A stretch of 64,000 nt of DNA from Desulfuromonas sp. KJ2020 (GTDB lineage Bacteria > Desulfobacterota > Desulfuromonadia > Desulfuromonadales > SZUA-540). The notes beneath the pieces are model-generated. The model ran no database searches. It was not told where the DNA came from and saw only the letters and a list, made by a program, of their open reading frames with translations. A program made the position numbers and the translations under genes. Below, piece by piece: positions 1-7,751 of this stretch (the first letter of the stretch is position 1; every line of letters starts with the position of its first letter). The stretch covers positions 1,100,238-1,164,237 of the forward strand of contig NZ_JAKUKE010000001.1 of NCBI RefSeq assembly GCF_024197615.1, read 5' to 3'.

Positions 1-1022
1 TCGGCCATCTCGGCGTGGGCTTCGAGCAGGCCCGTCTCGAACTCGGAAAAACGGTAGTCCTCCTTTGTATAGTAGTTGACCAGGCAGATGACGCGGCGGG
101 TGTAGGGGTCGTAGCGGGGGACGACGTAAAGGGATTTCAGCCCCAGTTCCTCGGTGAGGTAGCGCTTCTGCAGGGATTCGGTGGGCAGGCTGGGCAGAAA
201 GAGAGGCTTGAGCAGGGTATCGTCGATGATAATGCCGGCGCTGTTGATATACTGGGAGAGCAGCGACTTGCCCGGTGCCAGGCTGATGAGCTTGTCATCC
301 TCGTAAATGCGCTTGACGTCCTTTTCCTTGGAGAAGGTGGCCAGCACCTGCAGGCCCTCTTCGCCGGCATCGGGAGCCAGGGGAGAAGGAACGAGGACCG
401 AGGCGAGGGCGAGGCGATCGAGCAGCTCGACCGCCGATTTCACCATGGCGAAGGCTGCCTCCTTTTTTTTGGCCTCGTCCACCCGCCGGGCCAGCACGAT
501 CTGCTGGTGGTACTTGCGGGCCTGGTCGATGCCGGGGACGACCTGCTGCAGAAAGGTCGCCAGGCTCTCCTGCTGGTCGTCCGAGGGGAGCTGCCCCTTG
601 CGGCTGCTGTCGATGCAGAGGACGCCCACGGCCCGTCCCTGGTGGACAAGGGGGAGGTGGTAGGAGGACTGCACGGCGAAACGCTCCGCCAATTCGAGGG
701 CGAAAGGGTTATCCAGAGTCGCCACGTCACTGACCCAGGCCGCTTCCTGGGTGGTGTAGACCCGGCTGACCAGGAATTCCTCAGAGTTGATGGGGAAGCC
801 CTGCCGCCGGATGCTGCGGGCGTGGATGCCGTTGGCGGCGGCGCATTTGAGGCTGCCGCTGGTCAGGTCTTCCAGGTAGATGCGGCAACGATGGTGTGGC
901 GCGACGAGACCAATGGCCTCCATCATGACGTGCAGGATGTCTTCGAGGTTTTCCTTGCCGTAACCGCCGATCTTGGCCGTCAGCTCGCGGACCTGCGGCG
1001 AGAGGTTGGGTGCCGTATTCAT
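1..1022 (-). CDS. GAF-domain protein, N-terminal part (cut by window edge)
   Basis: An open frame without stop runs from an ATG at 1022 off the left edge, giving about 340 residues. The segment after residue 30 reads as a GAF sensor domain: a hydrophobic helix, the block RCRIYLED near residue 45, and the GAF-typical stretch LPLVHQGRAVGVLCIDS near residues 122-138. A second GAF-like block may follow, since SLYVVPRYDP and CLVNYYTKEDYRFSEFE near residues 302-330 resemble a GAF core. The output domain would lie outside the window, so its function (kinase, cyclase or sigma-54 activator) cannot be told. It is transcribed away from the antiporter operon, and a good promoter lies upstream. The opposite-strand open frame over the same bases has no family resemblance and is a shadow. 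Confidence 0.75.
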   Translation of the reverse strand, partial: MNTAPNLSPQVRELTAKIGGYGKENLEDILHVMMEAIGLVAPHHRCRIYLEDLTSGSLKCAAANGIHARSIRRQGFPINSEEFLVSRVYTTQEAAWVSDVATLDNPFALELAERFAVQSSYHLPLVHQGRAVGVLCIDSSRKGQLPSDDQQESLATFLQQVVPGIDQARKYHQQIVLARRVDEAKKKEAAFAMVKSAVELLDRLALASVLVPSPLAPDAGEEGLQVLATFSKEKDVKRIYEDDKLISLAPGKSLLSQYINSAGIIIDDTLLKPLFLPSLPTESLQKRYLTEELGLKSLYVVPRYDPYTRRVICLVNYYTKEDYRFSEFETGLLEAHAEMA

Positions 1023-1062
1023 GGGTATCGTGTTCCTTCGTATGTAGGTAATGTACTCAGGC

Positions 1063-1092
1063 ACTATACGCGCTGGCCGGGGTCTTTGTCAA
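1063..1092 (-). promoter_or_regulatory. Sigma-70-like promoter of the GAF gene
   Basis: On the minus strand a perfect TTGACA (1092-1087) is followed after 18 bases by TATAGT (1068-1063). The predicted start of transcription is some 35 bases upstream of the ATG at 1022. This is a consensus match only. Confidence 0.55.
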
Positions 1093-1235
1093 AAGGTGGA
1101 TTTCTCAGGGTTTTCGGCAGATGAGTCTTGCCCCGGCGGCTGATAGACATTAGACTGATAGTCCTTTTCACGAATCCCCCTGCGCCACTGGCCCGACGGG
1201 GATGACGATTCCAGGCATCCACGAGGATAGGCGAT

Positions 1236-2717
1236 ATGGCGTCCGGCAAAACCATCATCATCGGTCTAGGCAGCGTGGGCTTTCAGCTCCTGCGTCTGCT
1301 TTCGAAGGACTTTCAGCTGACCTGCATTGATACCCGCCCCGATATTCTGGAGGCGGCCCGGCAACTTAAGGGCAACAGTCTGGTCACCTTGGTTGGGGAC
1401 GCCACCAGCCGCCTGGTGCTTGAAGACGCTGGCGCCGCCGAAGCGGATATGGTGGTGATCACCACCACCTCGGAGACGATCAATATTGAGGTGGCCCGTG
1501 TTCTCTACGAGCACTTCGACGTTCCCCGGGTGGTGGCCATCGGCATCACCCAGAAGGGGATCGAGCAGCTGGAAGCCTATGACGTGGAGGTCGAAGGGCT
1601 CTTTGCCGTCAGCGCCATCGGTCTGCGCAATCGCCTCGAGGCCAAGACCAAGACGGTGACGGGCATCGGCCTTGGCAAGAACGAGATCCTCGAAGTCGAG
1701 GTGCATCCCTACTCCCGTCTGGCCAACAAGCCCCTCTCGTCGCTCAATCCCAAAAGCTGGCGCATCGGCATTATCTATCGCGAGGGGAATATCGTCATTC
1801 CCCGCGGTGAGACCATTTTGCGCCCCAAGGACCGCATCATTCTGCTCGGCGACCCCAAGGTGCTCAAGACCGTGGCCGACATGCTCACCTTTCGTTTCAC
1901 CCTCTTTCCCCTCGAATACGGCGATACCCTTGTCGCCTACATCGGTCCCGGCGATTCGACGGACTACCTGGAGGAAATCGCCTATCTCGCCAGCGTCTAC
2001 CCTTTGGAACGGGCCCTGTTTCTCTGCTCCAACCGCAGCGAACAGCTGGACCAGAGCCTGCGGACCATTGCCGAAAAACACCGGCTGACCGAGATGGTCA
2101 TTGAAGAGGTGCCCGGCCCCGTGCAGGAGAAGACCGTCACGGAACTTCTGCAGAAGCACGGGCGGCGCGCCGGCATCGTGGTGCTGTCGCACCAGGCGGC
2201 GATTGGCTCCTTCTTCCGGCGCTTCAGTCACGGGCGCAAGCAGTTTTTGCGTGAGCTCTCCACCCTGGTCGGCTGTCCCGTGCTCATCGCCGGCGGCAGC
2301 TTTCCCTATGCCGATGTGGCGGTGCCCTGCTACGAACCCAGCGGTCTGCAGTCGGCTCTCGAGACGACCCTGGAGATGACTTCGGCTATCGATTACCGCA
2401 TCAACGCGCTCTTCGTGACCCTCTCGCCCTATATTTCCTCCGAGCAGGAGACCGACGTTTTCGATGAAATGACCAAGACCGTGGCCGACCTGGGCCTGGT
2501 GTACAAGGCGAGCATCAAGAACGTCATCCTTGACGGCAACCCCATCCGCTCCGTCGAGGAGGCGCTTGGCCGCTACAACCTGATGGTCAGCAGCATCGGC
2601 AGCTGGCGCGAAAACACTCTGCTGGGCGAACTCTTCCGTCCCGATGTGCCCTGGCGGATCGTGCTGACCTCCCCGGTGAGCGTCCTGCTCATCCCCCCCG
2701 TCGAGGCGCTGGCCTAG
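1236..2717 (+). CDS. TrkA-N/TrkA-C domain protein, NAD-binding partner of the antiporter
   Basis: The protein has 493 residues. It starts with a Rossmann fold (IIIGLGSVGFQLLRL, glycine motif about residues 9-15, acidic residue after strand 2 in TCIDTRPD), the RCK/TrkA-N type that binds NAD(H) or nucleotides and gates K+ channels and K+/H+ antiporters. Residues about 155-225 form a TrkA-C domain (LEVEVHPYSRLANKPLSSL, ending with GDPKVLKTVADM). The remaining 260 residues resemble two weak Usp-like halves (LVAYIGPGDSTDYLEEIAYLAS; ITAL-type strand near 395) and are not a usual TrkA extension. The gene ends 8 bases before the antiporter gene, so the two are co-transcribed, and the protein is probably the cytosolic regulator of that transporter. 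It is not a full TrkA, which has two Rossmann-TrkA-C units. Confidence 0.85.
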   Translation: MASGKTIIIGLGSVGFQLLRLLSKDFQLTCIDTRPDILEAARQLKGNSLVTLVGDATSRLVLEDAGAAEADMVVITTTSETINIEVARVLYEHFDVPRVVAIGITQKGIEQLEAYDVEVEGLFAVSAIGLRNRLEAKTKTVTGIGLGKNEILEVEVHPYSRLANKPLSSLNPKSWRIGIIYREGNIVIPRGETILRPKDRIILLGDPKVLKTVADMLTFRFTLFPLEYGDTLVAYIGPGDSTDYLEEIAYLASVYPLERALFLCSNRSEQLDQSLRTIAEKHRLTEMVIEEVPGPVQEKTVTELLQKHGRRAGIVVLSHQAAIGSFFRRFSHGRKQFLRELSTLVGCPVLIAGGSFPYADVAVPCYEPSGLQSALETTLEMTSAIDYRINALFVTLSPYISSEQETDVFDEMTKTVADLGLVYKASIKNVILDGNPIRSVEEALGRYNLMVSSIGSWRENTLLGELFRPDVPWRIVLTSPVSVLLIPPVEALA

Positions 2718-2725
2718 GAGAGACG

Positions 2726-3883
2726 ATGCACGATCACCTTTTCTCCATGTTCCTGGTATTGGTCGGTGTCGCCATCATCCCCTTTCTGGCCCGGCGTTTC
2801 CGCGTGCCGTCGGCGGCTCTGGAAATCGTCTACGGGGCCCTGCTCTTCAACCTGCTGCTAGCCGGGCGGCCGGAGTGGTTCGCCCTGCTCGAGGAGCTGG
2901 GCTTTATTTTTCTCATGTTCATCGCCGGCATGGAGCTCGATCTGCACCGCATCCGCAAGAGCGGCAAGACCGGCTGGTATCTGCTCATTTCCTTTCTCTC
3001 TTTTACCATTACCCCCCTGTTGTTCTGGAGTGTGGGGCAGCCCTTTTTCCTCGGCGTCGCCGTCGCCATGATTTCCGCCGGCATCGCCATACCCGTGCTC
3101 AAGGAGCTCGGCCTTATCAAGAGCACCCTGGGGCAGGACATCATCGGCGTCGCCCTGACAGGAGAGCTGCTCTCCATCCTCGTGCTGACCCTTATCGACG
3201 CTTTTCACAACCACGGCGCCACCTGGGGAGCGGTCATGGAGATCGGCAAGCTCTCTCTTCTCTTCGCCCTCGCCCTACTGGCCCTCAAAGGGTTGTACCT
3301 GGTGGCCTGGTGGCATCCGGACCGGGTCGAAAAGGTGATGGAGAGCGAAGACCCCGTCGAGGAGGGCATCCGGGTGCTGGTGACCTTCGCTTTTGCCGGG
3401 GGCCTGCTGGCCTTGGCGGCGGGGGCCGAGCCGATCCTGGGCTCCTTCCTGCTCGGGGTGGTGTTCAGCTATGTCTTCAAGAGCCGTGGGCGCTTTGAAG
3501 AAAAGATCAATGCCCTCGGCTTCGGTTTTCTCATCCCCTTCTTCTTTATCGGCGTCGGCTCCCGCCTGTCTTTCTCTCATCTCGCCTCCCTGGAAACCGT
3601 GGGGATCGCCCTTGGGCTGACCCTCATGGTCCTGGTCAGCAACCTCTATCCCCTGCTCTTGGCCAGGCCGCTGCGGATCAGTCTGCGCGAGGCTTTCAGT
3701 ATGTGCATCCTCCTCTCGGCCCCCCTCTCCATGATCGTCGTCGCCGGCACCCTGGGCGAGCGCATGGGCCTGGTCTCCCCCAAAGTACAGGGGGCGCTTA
3801 TCCTCACGGCTCTGCTGGCCAGCGTCGTCTATCCTTCCCTTTTCCGCTTGCTGGCACGGCGGCAGGAATCTTCAGCCGATTGA
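2726..3883 (+). CDS. CPA2-type cation:proton antiporter (Kef/NapA family)
   Basis: A 385-residue protein with 11-13 hydrophobic segments, typical of the Na+/K+:H+ exchanger domain of the CPA2 family. Support comes from the start LVLVGVAIIPFLARRFRVPSAALEI, the acidic GMELDLHRIRKSGK segment near residue 70, and the repeat of short helices ending in an Arg-rich tail. It lacks a C-terminal TrkA-N domain, which fits with that domain being supplied by the upstream gene. KefB/KefC fuse both parts, so this is a split arrangement. Substrate (K+ or Na+) cannot be assigned from the sequence. A start at 2726 follows GGAGAG with good spacing. Confidence 0.9.
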   Translation: MHDHLFSMFLVLVGVAIIPFLARRFRVPSAALEIVYGALLFNLLLAGRPEWFALLEELGFIFLMFIAGMELDLHRIRKSGKTGWYLLISFLSFTITPLLFWSVGQPFFLGVAVAMISAGIAIPVLKELGLIKSTLGQDIIGVALTGELLSILVLTLIDAFHNHGATWGAVMEIGKLSLLFALALLALKGLYLVAWWHPDRVEKVMESEDPVEEGIRVLVTFAFAGGLLALAAGAEPILGSFLLGVVFSYVFKSRGRFEEKINALGFGFLIPFFFIGVGSRLSFSHLASLETVGIALGLTLMVLVSNLYPLLLARPLRISLREAFSMCILLSAPLSMIVVAGTLGERMGLVSPKVQGALILTALLASVVYPSLFRLLARRQESSAD

Positions 3884-3985
3884 CCAAAAAAACTTCCCTT
3901 ACAAACATCTAGGACATTCTTAACACCGACCTAACCTCCTGGCGCTGTAGTGTTCGTGACACGCAGAACTTACAGGGGGGGCACT

Positions 3986-4123
3986 ATGTGCGGATGGTCT
4001 TTTCTACTGCTGGCGCCGATTCTGGCTTTTTACGGCTGGCTTTACGGACGGTTTACCTGTCTCGCCGCCGATCGCCTTGTCAAGGAGATCCTGACCGGGG
4101 CAGGGCCTAAAAAGGAAAGGTGA
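3986..4123 (+). CDS. Small membrane protein, 45 residues
   Basis: A short ORF between the antiporter and the kinase. An ATG at 3986 follows a strong G-rich ribosome site (ACAGGGGGGG), and the stop at 4123 lies 6 bases before the next start. The product begins MCGWSFLLLAPILAF and continues with YGWLYGRF: one hydrophobic helix of about 18 residues followed by a charged tail (KEILTGAGPKKER). I recognise no family. The tight spacing suggests it is translated with the downstream kinase gene. The ribosome site and spacing are the main evidence that it is real. Confidence 0.5.
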   Translation: MCGWSFLLLAPILAFYGWLYGRFTCLAADRLVKEILTGAGPKKER

Positions 4124-4129
4124 AGAGAA

Positions 4130-5308
4130 ATGACGACGATGCTTGCTGAGAGTACGGGAGTAAGAACGGCCGCTGTTTCCGAGGAGACGAGGCCATCGAA
4201 AGGCCGTATTCTGGTGGTCGAGGATGAGCGGGAGCTGGCCGAAATTCTCGAATACAATCTGGACCGGCGGGGTTTTGATATTGTCACCGCCTACGACGGG
4301 CTCAGCGCCTGTAGGCTGGTGGGCAGTCACCAGCCCGACCTGGTTCTGCTCGATATCCTGTTGCCCGACCTCGACGGCTGGGAGATCTGTCGGCTCATTC
4401 GCGGCCACCAGAACGCTTTCGTCGCCCAGACCCCGATTCTGATGATGACGGCGCTCGGCACGCAAAATGACAAACTCAAGGGACTTCAGCTCGGAGCTGA
4501 TGACTATGTGGCCAAACCATACAGCGTCCGAGAGATCTGCGCCAAGGCCGAAAGCATGATCGCTCGCCGCCGGCGGCATCTGCAGGTCAGTGAAGAGCTG
4601 CAGAAAGCCCGTCGTCGCGAGCTTCTCCAGGCCGACATCCAGTACCTGCTCCTGCACGAAATGCGCAATCAGTTGGTGATTATCGGTGGATTTTCCCAGA
4701 TTCTGGAGCAAAGGGCGGAAGGGGAATCTCTGGGGCGTTATGCGCGTACCATCGATCGCAGTGCCCGTTATCTGCGTGACCTGTCCAACGACTTTCTGTT
4801 TATGCGCCAGGTAGAGGATCAGGGACTTCAGCTTCCCCAGGAGATCTGCCGTCTGGAAGAACTGTTTGCCGAAATGGTGATCCTCTTTGCCGAATCGGCC
4901 CAGGCCAGGGGGATCACCTTCAGCGGCAACTGGCCACAGGCCGAGGCTCTCTGCCTGGCCCATGCGCCGGCCTTGCGGGTGGTGCTGTCGAGTCTGCTGG
5001 ACAACGCCATCAAGTACAGTGATCCCGATACCGTCGTGACCTTGAATTTGCGGGAGAGCGACGATGCGGTCTATATCGAAATAGACGATCAGGGACGGGG
5101 TATTGCCGACGAGGAGATGGAGCGGATCTTCGACCGGTTCTTCCGTGGAGACGGAACCGCCGATAAGGTCCCGGGCAGCGGCCTTGGCCTTTACATGGCC
5201 CGGGTGCTGGTGGAGGCCATGGGGGGATCAATCCGGGCCCGGCGAGGAAAAAGCGGCGGAACCTGCATGGAAATCCAACTGCTGGCCCCCGTTGGAGACA
5301 GGCCATGA
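4130..5308 (+). CDS. Response receiver-histidine kinase hybrid (REC-HATPase)
   Basis: 392 residues. A receiver domain comes first (residues about 25-145: acidic pair in LVVEDE, phospho-acceptor D75 in LVLLDILLPDLDG, K in VAKPYS). It is followed by a coiled linker, a dimerisation helix with H176 in LLHEMRNQL, and an ATP-binding domain (N box LLDNAIKYS, G1 DQGRGI, G2 GSGLGLYMA). There are no membrane segments, so it is a cytosolic kinase whose activity is probably set by phosphorylation of its own receiver. It overlaps the next gene by 4 bases (ATGA), so it is translationally coupled to the glycosyltransferase. This suggests control of an envelope glycan step, though no DNA-binding output is visible in the operon. 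Confidence 0.9.
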   Translation: MTTMLAESTGVRTAAVSEETRPSKGRILVVEDERELAEILEYNLDRRGFDIVTAYDGLSACRLVGSHQPDLVLLDILLPDLDGWEICRLIRGHQNAFVAQTPILMMTALGTQNDKLKGLQLGADDYVAKPYSVREICAKAESMIARRRRHLQVSEELQKARRRELLQADIQYLLLHEMRNQLVIIGGFSQILEQRAEGESLGRYARTIDRSARYLRDLSNDFLFMRQVEDQGLQLPQEICRLEELFAEMVILFAESAQARGITFSGNWPQAEALCLAHAPALRVVLSSLLDNAIKYSDPDTVVTLNLRESDDAVYIEIDDQGRGIADEEMERIFDRFFRGDGTADKVPGSGLGLYMARVLVEAMGGSIRARRGKSGGTCMEIQLLAPVGDRP

Positions 5309-6522
5309 GCCAAGCCTTGCGCCTCTCCCTCGTCACCGAGACCTACGTTCCCCAGATCAACGGGGTCTCACGTACGCTTGACCGTCTGGTGCGTTATCTC
5401 CATGAGGTCGGCGACCAGGTGCAGCTGCTGACACCCGCCTATGATGAGGCGAGCGAGGTACCGCCGGGCGTGGCGGTGGAAACCTTTGTCGGTCGGCGTT
5501 TTCCCCTGTACCCGGAGATCCTCCTGCCCTTCACCCGCACCGCCACCGTCGAGCAAAAATGGCGCGACTTCCGGCCCGATCTGGTCCATATCGCCACCGA
5601 AGGTCCCCTCGGGCTGGCGGCCCTGCGGGCGGCTCGGCGACTGGGGATTCCGGTGGTCAGTTCCTATCACACAAACTTTTCCTTCTACCTGGGCAAGTAT
5701 CATCTTTCTTTGCTTGGCCCCCTGTGCTGGCGTTATCTCCGGTGGTTTCACAACGCCAGCGCCGCCACCTTCTGCCCCACCCCCTCCATCGGCCACATCC
5801 TGCAGGAACGAGGTTTTCGCTCGGTGCACATCTGGAGCCGGGGGGTCGATGCCCACCGCTTTCATCCCGGGCTGCGTGACGGCGACCTGCGCCGGCAGTT
5901 AGGCCTGGGCGAAGCCGAGAGGGTTTTGCTCTATGTTGGGCGCCTGGCGCCAGAAAAAAATCTGGAGACCCTGATGAGCGCCTGGCGCCACCTGCCGTCA
6001 GGGCATGACGCCCGCCTGGTCCTGGTGGGCGATGGCCCCTTGCGGGAGAGTCTGCAGCGGCAGAGTGATGACCGTGTCATTTTTTCCGGTTACCGGCAGG
6101 GAGAGGAGCTGGCTCGCCTGTATGCTCTGGCCGATCTGTTCGTCTTTCCCTCTCTGAGCGAGACCTTCGGTAATGTAATGCTTGAAGCCATGGCCAGCGG
6201 TGTGCCGACCCTGGGTTTTCGCGTCCCCGGCCCCCAGGATGTGGTGGAGCATGGCCGCACGGGAATTCTGGTCGATGAAGTTAGCCCGGCCGCCTTTGGT
6301 ACCGCCCTGAGCGACCTGTTGCATCAGAAAGAAAATCTCCGCCGCCTCGGACGCGAGGCCAGAGACTATGCCTGCCAGCAGGACTGGCGGCAGATCAATG
6401 CCGGGGTCCGCCGGATTTACGGAGATATCCTGCAACAGGCCAGCCAGCGGCCATCCCCATGTCACCTGAACGAGGGCCGTCGGGCCCGAAAGGAGAAGTT
6501 ATGGATCGACCCGTTGCTTTAA
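5305..6522 (+). CDS. GT4-family glycosyltransferase
   Basis: 405 residues with the two Rossmann halves of a GT-B enzyme. The N-terminal acceptor half opens LSLVTETYVPQINGVSRT, the usual start of GT4 enzymes acting on lipid or inositol acceptors. The C-terminal donor half has YVGRLAPEKNLETLM, LVGDGPLR, and the EX7E-type motif SLSETFGNVMLEAMASGVP near residue 290. Similar proteins are annotated as mannosyl- or glycosyl-diacylglycerol transferases. The sugar and acceptor cannot be read from the sequence. It overlaps the kinase by 4 bases and the PAP2 gene by 22 bases, so kinase, transferase and phosphatase form one unit, probably for a membrane glycolipid or polyprenyl-linked glycan. Confidence 0.9.
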   Translation: MSQALRLSLVTETYVPQINGVSRTLDRLVRYLHEVGDQVQLLTPAYDEASEVPPGVAVETFVGRRFPLYPEILLPFTRTATVEQKWRDFRPDLVHIATEGPLGLAALRAARRLGIPVVSSYHTNFSFYLGKYHLSLLGPLCWRYLRWFHNASAATFCPTPSIGHILQERGFRSVHIWSRGVDAHRFHPGLRDGDLRRQLGLGEAERVLLYVGRLAPEKNLETLMSAWRHLPSGHDARLVLVGDGPLRESLQRQSDDRVIFSGYRQGEELARLYALADLFVFPSLSETFGNVMLEAMASGVPTLGFRVPGPQDVVEHGRTGILVDEVSPAAFGTALSDLLHQKENLRRLGREARDYACQQDWRQINAGVRRIYGDILQQASQRPSPCHLNEGRRARKEKLWIDPLL

Positions 6523-7073
6523 GCGGTGTCTCTGCTTTCTGTGCCACCCAGATTACCGCCAGGGAGGTGGCGCTCATGCAGCGCCTCTTCATCCTGCGCC
6601 GGCAGCCTCTGCTAACCTGGCTTTCCATTGCGGCGACCCGCTTGGGTGATGGCCCGCTGTGGGGGGTGGCAGGAGCAATATTTCTGGTCGGCGGCGATCA
6701 GCAGAGCCGTCTGGCGGTGGCTATCGCCGCCCTGGCCATCAGTCTGTCCATCCTGATTTTTACTCTGGTCAAGCACAGCCTGCAGCGTCCCCGTCCCTTC
6801 GAGAGTTGGCCGCAGCTCTCCTGTCTGTTGGCGGCGCCAGACAAGTTTTCCTTCCCTTCTGGTCACACGATGACCGCCTTTGCCGCCAGTACTGTTTTTG
6901 CCCTGCTTATCCCCGGCAGCGGGCTGTTTTTTTACCCGCTGGCGGGTCTCATCGGGTTTTCCCGGGTCTTTCTGGGGCTGCATTATCCCACGGATGTCCT
7001 GGTCGGTGCGCTGGTGGGTAGCGGAATTGCTGTCGGCCTGGTGCGGTTGGCGACTGTACTGGCGCTGCTTTAG
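6501..7073 (+). CDS. PAP2-family membrane phosphatase
   Basis: 190 residues with five or six hydrophobic helices and all three parts of the PAP2/acid phosphatase signature: KHSLQRPRP (KX6RP), PSGH, and SRVFLGLHYPTDVLVG (SRX5HX3D). These enzymes remove phosphate from phosphatidic acid, undecaprenyl diphosphate or similar lipids at the outer face of the inner membrane. The open frame begins upstream at 6459, but the ATG at 6501 has a clear AGGAG ribosome site 5-10 bases before it and gives the usual family length. It is the last gene of the kinase-glycosyltransferase run. Confidence 0.9.
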   Translation: MDRPVALSGVSAFCATQITAREVALMQRLFILRRQPLLTWLSIAATRLGDGPLWGVAGAIFLVGGDQQSRLAVAIAALAISLSILIFTLVKHSLQRPRPFESWPQLSCLLAAPDKFSFPSGHTMTAFAASTVFALLIPGSGLFFYPLAGLIGFSRVFLGLHYPTDVLVGALVGSGIAVGLVRLATVLALL

Positions 7074-7684
7074 TATTGTTTTTCAAACGAGATCCGCTTG
7101 TTGGCCCTGCCTGGAATGAGGTGGGGTATTTTTTTGTTCTTTTTTTGGCAAAAGGCGGCTGAGGGTGAAAACCTTTTAAACCTTAAACCGTCGGGTTCCG
7201 GCCCGACAGCCGGGTTCCTTTTCTTTGGGCGCAAAGAAAAGGAACCAAAAGAAACGCTTTTATTTCTTGTGCCTGGTGGCGGTGCTGCGTGGAGGCGGCG
7301 GCTCATTTGACACGTTGGGTACTCCGTGGCACCTGAAAGCGAAAGGCCCCATTGAGAAACTAGTTTCTCAAATGGGTTAACTTGGAGGCGCGGTTTGTTA
7401 TAGGCAGGACATTGCGGGGATCAGGCTTTTTAAAACCGGATGTGATTGGACGCTCAGAGCCGTCATCGCAGGACCGGAACAATTTAACCCGTGTGAACGC
7501 AGTGAGCCGGGGCCTTTCGCTCTTCATCGAAACGGAGTTGAGTACGGTTTGGTTGGTAAAGCGCTTAAAAAGAGCGCCTGCCCTCGGCAAAAGCAATAAA
7601 AAAGCCGCTTTTTGCCTCCTTTTTGTCGGCAAACATAAAGGAGGTCGCCTGCCGGGGCGAGTCCCGGCGGTCTTAACCCAACAA
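7074..7684. repeat. Gene-free, hairpin-rich stretch, probably a dispersed repeat
   Basis: About 610 bases without a credible gene. It contains a perfect 15-bp stem with a 4-base loop (GGTTCCTTTTCTTTG at 7213-7227 with its complement at 7232-7246), a 6-bp stem at 7190-7207, and a 20-base perfect palindrome centred on ACTAGT at 7352-7371. The short open frames here show low-complexity translations rich in K, R, F and L, as expected of non-coding repeat DNA. Motifs of the form TTCTTTGGxGCAAAGAAAAGGAACC are, to my knowledge, found many times over in other proteobacterial genomes. Whether this copy is dispersed in this genome cannot be tested from one window. Confidence 0.45.
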
Positions 7685-7716
7685 CAAAAAAAGCCGAACC
7701 CTTTACAGAGTCCGGC
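7685..7716 (-). terminator. Rho-independent terminator of the porin gene
   Basis: Read on the minus strand, a 9-bp stem (7716-7708 with 7701-7693, two or three G-U pairs) and a 6-base loop are followed by a run of T's (7692-7685). It lies 35 bases after the porin stop codon. Confidence 0.75.
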
Positions 7717-7751
7717 CCAATCCCCTCGAAAGATCGAAAGAGCAGAATGGA

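Noticed and set aside
15..1124. Long plus-strand open frame opposite the GAF gene
   Set aside because: Translation has no family resemblance and is a shadow of the minus-strand GAF gene.
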